From the NCBI GenBank assembly GCA_016838885.1, contig JAEKNW010000276.1, forward strand, positions 1-38,373: a stretch of DNA of 38,373 nucleotides, written 5' to 3'. Position 1 is the first letter of the stretch. Every line of letters starts with the position of its first letter. Of the stretch, positions 17,701 to 26,048 are shown one piece after another. Made by a program: the position numbers and the translations under genes. Source of the DNA: Candidatus Cloacimonadota bacterium. Lineage in GTDB: Bacteria; Cloacimonadota; Cloacimonadia; Cloacimonadales; JAFGVF01. The notes under the pieces are model-generated. The model was given only the letters and a program-made list of their open reading frames with translations. It was not told where the DNA came from and searched no databases.

Positions 17701-17966
17701 TGATGGGTCTGATCCTTGATTAATTCAACAATCATTTCATCAATATTTTCATAAGATTTTTGGGTAAATCTCATAATTCTGTTATTAATATTTCTAAGGT
17801 TTTGTTTTGTATCAGTTATTCTTTTTTCGGATAAGAAGTCCATATTAGAGGAGTAAAAATAAAAATCTATTAATATAGATACAGTAGCAATCAAGATCAA
17901 ACTACTAAATATCATATAAAAGTTAAGTTTATTAATTCGTTTTAAGATTTTCTTTTGTTTTTTCAT
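14775..17966 (-). CDS. Hybrid sensor histidine kinase: tandem Cache-type sensor, PAS, HisKA, HATPase, degenerate REC, canonical REC
   Basis: Two TM segments flanking [17 protein letters not shown]...[10 protein letters not shown]...[14 protein letters not shown]...[68 protein letters not shown]...[14 protein letters not shown]...ALTANV...FLPKPI. Confidence 0.93.
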   Translation of the reverse strand: [1063 protein letters not shown]

Positions 17967-18057
17967 AATTTCCTCTTAATCTAAAATATCTAAAAGCAAA
18001 ATTAATGTCAATGAATTTAATATTTTTTCTGATTTATCTTGATATTTATCCTAATTA

Positions 18058-18816
18058 TCAGTTTCTTTTGTTGATTAACTCTCCGGCTATACTAATTGCA
18101 ATTTCATAAGGAGTATGTGATTTAATAGGCATCCCGATGGGACAACTTATCATATTAATCATCTCCAAAGAATTACTTTTACTTAGATGATTTTTTAATT
18201 CAATAGCTTTACTTTTACTTCCCATTATTCCCAAATATTTCCAGTTTAAACTAATTAATTGTTCTGTTACTATATTATCAAATTCATGACCATAAGTCAT
18301 AACTATAAGGTAATCTTCTGCAGTTATCTCAATATTTTTAGTAATATGATTAAAATCAGCATTGATAAATTTTGTATTTGCTGGATAATAGTCAGGATTA
18401 AGCCATTTATCTCTATCATCATAGATAAGCATATCGAAGTTCAAATTTGTAAGAATAGATGCCAATGCTTGAGCACAGTGTCCGGCTCCAAAGATAATAA
18501 CTCTCTCCCTGATATTTATCGGTTCAACAACCATTTCAATATCTCCACCGCATACCATACCAAGTTCTTCTTGCTGAGACAGAGTATAAGATAAATTAAG
18601 GAACTTCTTAGGTTGTTGATTTCTTATTGTATTGATTATCTGATATTCTAAGTTACCACCTCCAACTGTTCCGGATATTTCCTCATTATCTTTTTCAATA
18701 AGCATTTTCTGACCCAAGCTACCTGGAGATGAGCCTAATACTTTTGTAACTGTAACACTCCATCCACTTTTGTTATTTGCCAGTAAATCTGACAAATGTC
18801 TATAATAGTTTTTCAT
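18058..18816 (-). CDS. XdhC/CoxI-family molybdenum hydroxylase maturation protein
   Basis: VTVTKVLGSSPGSLGQKMLIE...GTVGGGNLEY...VIIFGAGHCAQALA...IMGSKSKAIELK...CPIGMPIKSHTPYEIAISIAGELI. Confidence 0.9.
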   Translation of the reverse strand: MKNYYRHLSDLLANNKSGWSVTVTKVLGSSPGSLGQKMLIEKDNEEISGTVGGGNLEYQIINTIRNQQPKKFLNLSYTLSQQEELGMVCGGDIEMVVEPINIRERVIIFGAGHCAQALASILTNLNFDMLIYDDRDKWLNPDYYPANTKFINADFNHITKNIEITAEDYLIVMTYGHEFDNIVTEQLISLNWKYLGIMGSKSKAIELKNHLSKSNSLEMINMISCPIGMPIKSHTPYEIAISIAGELINKRN

Positions 18817-19360
18817 TTTGGGGTAAATCTTCCTTTTTATTAATATTTGTTAGAATCCCTTCATCATTTACATTAACAATGCCCCTTCCCCACGCTTTAG
18901 TAAGTTCTTTTAAAGTATGATATTTATCAATGCTAGATGAAGCAGATTTAGGAAATAGAATAGGATGACCTAAGCGACCAGAGTGGGAAGGGACAATAAA
19001 CTTTTCATTTTTGCTGTGGTTTAGGAGTTGTTTTAGAGTCTCCACTTTAATAAAGGGATGATCAACAGGCCAGATAAGTAATTGTGAAAACTCTCCTATC
19101 ACTTTGATTCCTGTCAAGATTGAGTGGTACATCTCTTGAGAACTATCTCCGATAATCGTAGTATAATCACGATTCATGGGGATTAAATCATTAACTTGAG
19201 CATTCAGAACAGCATAGATATCTAAATTTAAGGAGAGACACTTAGAGACTATTAAGTCTAAAAAGGTCTCTCCCTGATAAGTAGCTAAAGCTTTGGACAT
19301 GCCAAATCTTTTACCGGATCCACCTGATAGGATAAGGACTTTTGGTCTATTTGAGTGCAT
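18800..19360 (-). CDS. MocA-like nucleotidyltransferase (molybdenum cofactor cytidylyltransferase family)
   Basis: KVLILSGGSGKRFGMSKALATYQGETFLD...WPVDHPFIK...PSHSGRLGHPILFPK. Start trimmed from ORF 19462 to Met at 19360, since the extra 34 aa overlap the upstream gene. Confidence 0.82.
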   Translation of the reverse strand: MHSNRPKVLILSGGSGKRFGMSKALATYQGETFLDLIVSKCLSLNLDIYAVLNAQVNDLIPMNRDYTTIIGDSSQEMYHSILTGIKVIGEFSQLLIWPVDHPFIKVETLKQLLNHSKNEKFIVPSHSGRLGHPILFPKSASSSIDKYHTLKELTKAWGRGIVNVNDEGILTNINKKEDLPQNEKLL

Positions 19361-20825
19361 CCAATAGCCCTGTTCGAGCATTAAATTCTTTAATATATTC
19401 ATCCCATTGATTAACTTGTGAATATTGGGAAGTCCAATAATCTTTTTGATACCATTGAGCATTTAACTCTTCAACAGTTTTACCTTGTTGTTCAATCCAG
19501 GTAAAGTATTTTAGGTTATGCATTCTTCTCTTGTCATAATAGGTCATTTCGATGATATTATCGGTTTTAACTCCCATAATATTCTTTTCAAAATGAATAT
19601 TTGCCATAACATTGTTGTAAGCACCTTGTTTTTCGCGATATTCAATCACTCTTGATTGATACATCTCCATTGAATCAGTAGCGACTGTGAAGAGATAATC
19701 ATTTTCGTCGTATTCATAATACTTAGCCATTTTGATGCAACCTAATAAATTTGCAATAGAGGATACACCTAGAAGATGGAGTTGATTTATTAGTTCTTCA
19801 TCAATGCCTTTTGCTTTGAGGAGTTGATGTCCTTCTTCTTCATTGAACAATCTCATTACATTAATAACATCATTGTCATCAACTGCAATAGCCATGTCCA
19901 TGTTTTTAATATTATGAATCCAAGGAACATGTTTATCGCCTATACCTTCGATTCTATGACCACCATAACCATTATATAACAAGGTAGGACATTGAGTTGC
20001 TTCACCGGCAGCTATTTTTAGATGAGGATATTGTTCTTTGAGATAATCTCCGCAACCTAGAGTACCGGCTGAACCTTGGGTTAAAAATAGACCTGACAGA
20101 GTCGCATTTTCACCTTTCATATTTTCAAATACTTCTTGCATAGCAGGACCTGTAACAGCATAGTGCCAGAGAGGATTACCAATCTCTGCAAATTGATTTA
20201 AATTAACAATCGTATCCCCTCTTTCGTGAAGAAGTTCTTTTGCTTTATCATATATTTCTTTAACATTAGATTCACAACCAGGAGTAGCAAAAACCTCAGC
20301 CCCAATCTCTTTCAACCAATTGAACCTTTCTGCAGACATCTCTTCAGGGAGAACAGCTATGGCATCACATCCTAATAAGGTAGAGTTGTAAGCACCGCCA
20401 CGACAATAATTACCTGTTGATGGCCACAGTGCTTTCTGAGTAGTTGGGTCAAAACGACCGGTAACCAATTTCTCTACTAATGGACCAAATGTTGCACCGA
20501 CCTTATGAGCTCCAGTTGGAAAGTATTTGCCAATAAGAATAACAATTGGACTTTTAACACCACTTAATTCAGGGGGAATTACGATATGATTAACACCTTG
20601 GAATCCTCCCCCAAATTTTGTAGGTTCGTTTTTCCAAGTTATTCTGAATAAGTTTAGGGGATTCAAATCCCATAGTCCTACATTCTTAAGTTTTTCTACT
20701 ATTTTCTCTGGAATAAGCTCTGGATTCCTCATTTGTTCATAAGTTGGGATAATGATATTTTTCTCTTTACAGCGTTGGATAGTATTTTCCAGTACTTTAT
20801 TTTCTTTTGGGGTTAAGTTCTTCAT
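19347..20825 (-). CDS. Fold-type-II PLP enzyme, TrpB-like active-site lysine motif; not an obvious YgeX
   Basis: GKYFPTGAHKVGATFGP (candidate PLP Lys), STGNYCRGGAYNSTLLGCDAIAVLPEEMS, TQGSAGTLGCGDYL. Confidence 0.7.
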   Translation of the reverse strand: MKNLTPKENKVLENTIQRCKEKNIIIPTYEQMRNPELIPEKIVEKLKNVGLWDLNPLNLFRITWKNEPTKFGGGFQGVNHIVIPPELSGVKSPIVILIGKYFPTGAHKVGATFGPLVEKLVTGRFDPTTQKALWPSTGNYCRGGAYNSTLLGCDAIAVLPEEMSAERFNWLKEIGAEVFATPGCESNVKEIYDKAKELLHERGDTIVNLNQFAEIGNPLWHYAVTGPAMQEVFENMKGENATLSGLFLTQGSAGTLGCGDYLKEQYPHLKIAAGEATQCPTLLYNGYGGHRIEGIGDKHVPWIHNIKNMDMAIAVDDNDVINVMRLFNEEEGHQLLKAKGIDEELINQLHLLGVSSIANLLGCIKMAKYYEYDENDYLFTVATDSMEMYQSRVIEYREKQGAYNNVMANIHFEKNIMGVKTDNIIEMTYYDKRRMHNLKYFTWIEQQGKTVEELNAQWYQKDYWTSQYSQVNQWDEYIKEFNARTGLLDALK

Positions 20826-20833
20826 TAAGTCTC

Positions 20834-22021
20834 CTAAAAACGATAATTTAAGTTATTTTGAATTTTGCTGATTATTTGTCCCGGTGAATCAAATCTTGTC
20901 AGAATCCCCATAGCAGCAATTATGAATGGTTTAAAACTTGCTTGGTGATAAGTTTCTCTTCTATACTCTTCAAAAACTTCTTTTGACACTTCTCCCTGTG
21001 AACAGCTAACATCTGTAATATCAGCAGGTAAGCAATGCATATATAAAGCTTTTTTATCTTTTGTTAAGTTCATTTTATCTCTATCACATTCCCAGTTAAC
21101 ATACTTTTTATTGTTAGCTAGACAGCTTTTCTCTAATTCATCAAGTCCAACTTTATCTTTAGCCATAAGAAGTTCTGTTCTCTCTTGCATTACTTGCATT
21201 GGAGCCCATGATTTAGGATAAACAATATCTGCACCTCTAAAGGCTTCTTCCATAGAATTCGTTATAGTGAACTTACTATTTGATTCTGATGCTACTTTTT
21301 GGGCGTATTCAATTTCTGAATCAAGTAGGTTATAGCCTTGAGGATGAGCTAAGGTAACATCCATACCCAAGCGTGGTAAGAGAGTAATGATGCCTTGAGG
21401 AACTGAAAGAGGCTTACCATAACTAGGAGAATAGGCCCAGGTCATAGCTACTTTTTTACCTTTAAGGTTGTCGAAACCTCCGAAGTAATCTCGTAATTTA
21501 CACAAATCAGCCATAGATTGAGTTGGGTGGTCGATATCACACTGAAGATTTATCAAACCTGGACGTTGGTGTAAAACACCTTCTTCATATCCTAAATCAA
21601 GAGCATCAGATACTTCTTGCATATAGGTATGTCCTTCACCAAGATACATATCATCTCGAATACCAATCATTTCAGCAAGGAAAGAGATCATATTTGCTGT
21701 TTCTCTAACTGTCTCACCATGAGCAATTTGAGATTTTACTTCATCTAAATCTTGGACACCTAAGCCTAGGGCATGAGCTGCAGAAGAGTAGCTAAATCTT
21801 GTCCTAGTAGAGTTATCTCTGAAAATGGAAATAGCTAAACCATTATCAAAAACTCTAAATGATTTATGGTTTTGGTGAATAAGTTTAAGCCAATTTGCCA
21901 GTAAAATTGTTACTTGAATATGATCAAAACTCTTATCTTTAGTGAGAAGAAAGTTTCTTCCATAATTATCAAATTTAAAATCCATTATTTTTTCAAATAA
22001 TTTAGTCATGTTTTCTCTCAT
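20834..22021 (-). CDS. ygeW: Knotted carbamoyltransferase YgeW family
   Basis: SIFRDNSTRTRFSYSSAAHALGLGVQDLDEVKSQIAHGETVRETANMISFLAEMIGIRDDMYLGEGHTYMQEV; DIDHPTQSMADL; MHCLPADI. Confidence 0.93.
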   Translation of the reverse strand: MRENMTKLFEKIMDFKFDNYGRNFLLTKDKSFDHIQVTILLANWLKLIHQNHKSFRVFDNGLAISIFRDNSTRTRFSYSSAAHALGLGVQDLDEVKSQIAHGETVRETANMISFLAEMIGIRDDMYLGEGHTYMQEVSDALDLGYEEGVLHQRPGLINLQCDIDHPTQSMADLCKLRDYFGGFDNLKGKKVAMTWAYSPSYGKPLSVPQGIITLLPRLGMDVTLAHPQGYNLLDSEIEYAQKVASESNSKFTITNSMEEAFRGADIVYPKSWAPMQVMQERTELLMAKDKVGLDELEKSCLANNKKYVNWECDRDKMNLTKDKKALYMHCLPADITDVSCSQGEVSKEVFEEYRRETYHQASFKPFIIAAMGILTRFDSPGQIISKIQNNLNYRF

Positions 22022-22029
22022 AAATACTC

Positions 22030-22488
22030 CTATTTATAAAATCTTTTAGCTGAAATAATAGAATCTACTATTTGCTGATAACCTGTACATCGGCAAAGGT
22101 TTATCTTTATGGCATCTCTCACTTCAGCTTCAGTGGGGTTATTATTCTTTAGTAATAATGCATGGGCTGTTAGCACCATACCCGGTGTACAGAAACCACA
22201 TTGAACAGCATCGTGATCTAGAAATGATTTCTGTAAGGGGTGAAGATCATTATTTTCTGACATGCCTTCTATTGTCAATAATTCTTTATCAATAATATCT
22301 GATACCTTCAATTTACATGACCGTTGAGGTTCATTATTGATTAAAACGGTGCAAGCTCCACATACCCCTATATTACAACCATTCTTGGTTCCGGTAAGGT
22401 TTAAATCCTCTCTGATAAAAGTTAGGAGTTGCTTATCTAAATCACATTTTTTTATTTTTATTTCTTTTCGGTTAATTATTGCTTGCAT
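22030..22488 (-). CDS. Molybdenum hydroxylase [2Fe-2S] subunit
   Basis: NGCNIGVCGACTVLINNEPQRSCK; QCGFCTPGMVLTAHALL; CRCTGYQQIVDSI. Confidence 0.95.
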   Translation of the reverse strand: MQAIINRKEIKIKKCDLDKQLLTFIREDLNLTGTKNGCNIGVCGACTVLINNEPQRSCKLKVSDIIDKELLTIEGMSENNDLHPLQKSFLDHDAVQCGFCTPGMVLTAHALLLKNNNPTEAEVRDAIKINLCRCTGYQQIVDSIISAKRFYK

Positions 22489-24716
22489 ATATCCTCCATC
22501 AACATAGGAAGTTTTTTCATTCTTCTTCCTGTAGCTCTATAAATTGCATTGGCTATAGCAGGTGATATTATTTCTAAAGCCGGTTCTCCGATACCCTTGG
22601 CTCCTGATGGAGTATTAGGATCAGGATTCTCAATAACAAAGTCATGAATCCTAGGTAATTCGTTTGCTCGATAAATTCTATACTTATGAAAGTTATCAGT
22701 AACAATATGACCATCTTCAATGATTAAATTCTCTTTAAGTGCCATACCTAAACCTTGAACGACACCTCCGTAAATTTGTCCGGACAAAAGACCTTTATTA
22801 ATAGCTTTACCAATATCATGAACAGCATAGATATCTAGAACTTTAAGTTTTTTAGTTTTCATATCAATCTCAATTTCTGCAACTTGAGCACTATAGACAT
22901 AGGTGAAATAAGCTTTTCCGGCTCCGCACTCTTCATCCCAAGTAACCGGTGGTGCTTCAAAGCTTCCAAAAGCATAGGGGTATGTGCAGTTTTGATACAT
23001 AATACTCATGGCTTCTTCCCAAGTTACACTTTTCTCGGAAGGAGAGATGAGTAAGTTATTTTGATAAATAATCTCATTAGGCTTACAAGAAAGTTTAGGG
23101 GCAATCACCTTATTAATTATGAGTTTTAACTTAGCAATAGCGTCCATTAAAGCTCCTCCCCCCATTAAAGTTCCGCGCGAAGCAACGGTTGTTCCACCAT
23201 CTGGGATTGAAGAAGTTGAAGAACGACGATACCTGATTTTTGAGAAAGGGAGACCTAGCTCTTTAGCTAATATATTTATCATAGCAGTTTCAGAGCCTTG
23301 ACCATTTTCATGAATGGAAACTTCTAACAAGATTGAACCATCAAACTGAACATTGATTATTGCTGATGTAAAGTCCTTACCTTCAGCACCTAGACTACAT
23401 CCGCGATAGGACATAGCTAAACCTATGCCATAGAGTTTGGAGTCATCACTCTTGCCATAAGAACACTTAGTTAACTTATCTGAATAATTACTTTCTTTGA
23501 TAACTTTATCCAAGACTTGATCTAAGGAGACAATGTGATTATCTAACTTTTGCTGAGATACAGTAATCGAATCTTGCCTAAGCATATTATTCTTTCTAAA
23601 AGTAATAGGGTCAAGACCTATTTTCTCCGCCAGAACTTCAACAATCTGTTCAATAGCAAAGTTAACTTGAGGTGAACCGAATCCCCTAAAAGCACCGGTA
23701 TAAACATTATTAGTATAGAAGGCTTTTACGTCAGTATAAACATGAGGAATAATATATGGACCACCACATTGAACTGTTGATCTCCAAGTAACCCAAGGTG
23801 AAACAGAAGTATAGGCACCTCCATCAGCAACAATATTAGCTTCCAAAGCGTGAATCTTGCCCTTTTTAAGTCCAATCTTGTAGTTCATCTTATAAGGATG
23901 TCTCTTATAACTCTCCTTTATGGACCATTCTCTGGTATAAGTCATTTTAACTGGTTTATTACAGAGCCAGGCAGCTAGGGCTGTACGAGCACAAACTATG
24001 GCAGCAGTATCATCTTTACCACCAAAGCCACCTCCCATAGGAATAGTAATTACTTCTATTTCAGAGAGTTTCTTACCTAAAAGAGCTGCTGTGAATCTTC
24101 TGCTACTGAAAGGATGTTGCATGGAGCCATAAACTTCAATAACTCCATCATCTCGAACTTGACATACTGCTGATTCAGGTTCTAAATAGCCATGTTCAAC
24201 AAAGTTAGTCTCATAAAAATCTTCTAGGATTATATCGCATTCAGCGAATCCTTTAACAATATCACCTTTGCGAACTTTATGGTGATTTATTAAATTTGAA
24301 TCATAAACATCATGTATCAAAATCTTATCTTTACTTGCTTCCTCAGTAGTTAATACAGAGGGTAACTTTTTATATTTTGCTGACACTTTTGCTACTGCTT
24401 GGAGAGCATTTTCGAGAGTATCAGCCACTATTAAAGCTATTACATCTCCCTCATATCTTATCTTATCATCAGCTAGAAGGGCGTAATCTTTTCTGATTTG
24501 TCCAAACTTCTTAACCCCTGGAATATCCTTTGCAGTAATTACTTTAACAACACCTGAACTCTTTTGGGCTGAATCTGTATTTATTTCAACAATCTCAGCA
24601 TGAATTTGATTTGAATAGACTGGCACACAATGAAGCATGTCAAATAATTTAATGTCATCAGCATACTTAGCCTTTCCTGTTACTTTGGCTACTCCATCAT
24701 TACGCCAGTTCATCAT
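22476..24716 (-). CDS. Molybdopterin-binding subunit of xanthine dehydrogenase-family enzyme (non-canonical active site)
   Basis: GKAKYADDI; VEHGYLEPESAV; MGGGFGGKDDTAA; TGAFRGFGSPQ; HENGQGSETAMINI; GAKGIGEPALEIISPAIANAI. Confidence 0.92.
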   Translation of the reverse strand: MMNWRNDGVAKVTGKAKYADDIKLFDMLHCVPVYSNQIHAEIVEINTDSAQKSSGVVKVITAKDIPGVKKFGQIRKDYALLADDKIRYEGDVIALIVADTLENALQAVAKVSAKYKKLPSVLTTEEASKDKILIHDVYDSNLINHHKVRKGDIVKGFAECDIILEDFYETNFVEHGYLEPESAVCQVRDDGVIEVYGSMQHPFSSRRFTAALLGKKLSEIEVITIPMGGGFGGKDDTAAIVCARTALAAWLCNKPVKMTYTREWSIKESYKRHPYKMNYKIGLKKGKIHALEANIVADGGAYTSVSPWVTWRSTVQCGGPYIIPHVYTDVKAFYTNNVYTGAFRGFGSPQVNFAIEQIVEVLAEKIGLDPITFRKNNMLRQDSITVSQQKLDNHIVSLDQVLDKVIKESNYSDKLTKCSYGKSDDSKLYGIGLAMSYRGCSLGAEGKDFTSAIINVQFDGSILLEVSIHENGQGSETAMINILAKELGLPFSKIRYRRSSTSSIPDGGTTVASRGTLMGGGALMDAIAKLKLIINKVIAPKLSCKPNEIIYQNNLLISPSEKSVTWEEAMSIMYQNCTYPYAFGSFEAPPVTWDEECGAGKAYFTYVYSAQVAEIEIDMKTKKLKVLDIYAVHDIGKAINKGLLSGQIYGGVVQGLGMALKENLIIEDGHIVTDNFHKYRIYRANELPRIHDFVIENPDPNTPSGAKGIGEPALEIISPAIANAIYRATGRRMKKLPMLMEDICKQ

Positions 24717-26038
24717 AGGGCATTTCCTTTGGGATTATTAATTAATATCTCGCCATCACTAACCACAAATTCACCACCCTTCATAACTTTGGATATATTT
24801 AATTTTGTAGTTATCTCTGAGTAAGGATTATAGATGCCTTCTCTGCCAGCTAGCGAATGTTCATTATCAAAATCAACTACTACTAAATCAGCTATTGAAT
24901 TTACCATAATAGCCCCTTTGTCGGGGTATAAGCCTGTTAAATGGGCGGGCTCTGCTGACAGTTTCTGTTGTAAAAACTTTGCTTTTTCAAAATCTCTTTC
25001 AAACAGATTGCTTGTTAGGTAGGGGATAAAGTCTAAACCACTTAAGCCACTGGGAGCTTTATCATAGAATCTTCGACCAATCATTTTTTGACTCTGGGTA
25101 AAAGGACAGTGATCAGAGGCAATAATATTGAAGTAGTTTAATTTGAAACCCTCTATTAATTTTGCATTGTTCTCTTTATCTCTTAATGGTGGAGTACAAA
25201 TGTATTGTTCACCATTTAGTTTTGAGTAATTTGTATTGTCTAAAAATAGATATTGAGGACATGTTTCACAGGTAACAAAGTTATTGTATTTAAGTTTGTT
25301 AATAACTTTCATTGCTTCAGCTGTAGAGACATGAACAATATGGAAATGAGCCCCTGTACGACGAGCTATCCTTAATATTTTATTAACAGCTGTAAGTTCA
25401 ACAGTTTTTGATCTAACTCTTACAAAATTGCTTAAACTGGTATCATTAGTCTTTATTGCTTTAGACCTTATCAAGTCATCGTCTTCGCAATGAACTAATA
25501 TCAAGATTTGTTGGTTAACATATTTTTTAGCAAATTCTTCTATCTCGTGATAGGAGCTATATATTCCTGCTTTTTTATAGGTTGTATAGAGTTTAAAGGT
25601 ACTAAAGCCTTCATCTATAAGTTCAGAGATTATTTTATGACTTTCATCATCAAATGTAGTGGGAGTAAGATGCCAACCAACATCACACCACAGATTCCCC
25701 TTGGCCTTTTCATGAGTTCTATTTACAGCATCTCTAAGAGTTTCTCCCTTACGTTGAGTTATGAAACTAAAGAGGGTTGTGATTCCACTTTTTAAAGCAA
25801 CACGAGTTCCTGAGTCATAATTATCTGCAATGGGAACTCCATTAATTTCATCATCCAGATGAACATGAAAATCTATAAAACCCGGAAGTACAAACTTGTA
25901 ATCAATGTCTATTTCTTCCCAACCAGTCTGTTTCTTAATTTTCTCAGCTATTTCCACTATGGTATCTTCATCAATTAAAATATCTCGATTAATGATTTGA
26001 TTATCACTAATCAAACTACAATTCTTTAATAATTTCAT
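24713..26038 (-). CDS. Dihydropyrimidinase/hydantoinase-family amidohydrolase (HyuA-like)
   Basis: VLPGFIDFHVHLDDEINGVPIADNYDSGTRVALKSGITT; STFKLYTTYKKAG; ILVHCEDDDLI; HIVHVSTAEAM; CETCPQYLFLD; IASDHCPFT. Confidence 0.9.
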   Translation of the reverse strand: MKLLKNCSLISDNQIINRDILIDEDTIVEIAEKIKKQTGWEEIDIDYKFVLPGFIDFHVHLDDEINGVPIADNYDSGTRVALKSGITTLFSFITQRKGETLRDAVNRTHEKAKGNLWCDVGWHLTPTTFDDESHKIISELIDEGFSTFKLYTTYKKAGIYSSYHEIEEFAKKYVNQQILILVHCEDDDLIRSKAIKTNDTSLSNFVRVRSKTVELTAVNKILRIARRTGAHFHIVHVSTAEAMKVINKLKYNNFVTCETCPQYLFLDNTNYSKLNGEQYICTPPLRDKENNAKLIEGFKLNYFNIIASDHCPFTQSQKMIGRRFYDKAPSGLSGLDFIPYLTSNLFERDFEKAKFLQQKLSAEPAHLTGLYPDKGAIMVNSIADLVVVDFDNEHSLAGREGIYNPYSEITTKLNISKVMKGGEFVVSDGEILINNPKGNAL

Positions 26039-26048
26039 CTCTCTCCAC

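Noticed and set aside
18800-19462. Full-length 220-aa MocA-like ORF
   Set aside because: First 34 aa overlap the 3' end of the upstream PLP gene and lack MocA similarity; Met at 19360 just before KVLILSGGSGKRFG is a better start.
19347-20825. Calling this gene ygeX (diaminopropionate ammonia-lyase)
   Set aside because: Position fits but the DAPAL active-site signature was not seen; TrpB-like GAHK motif is present instead.
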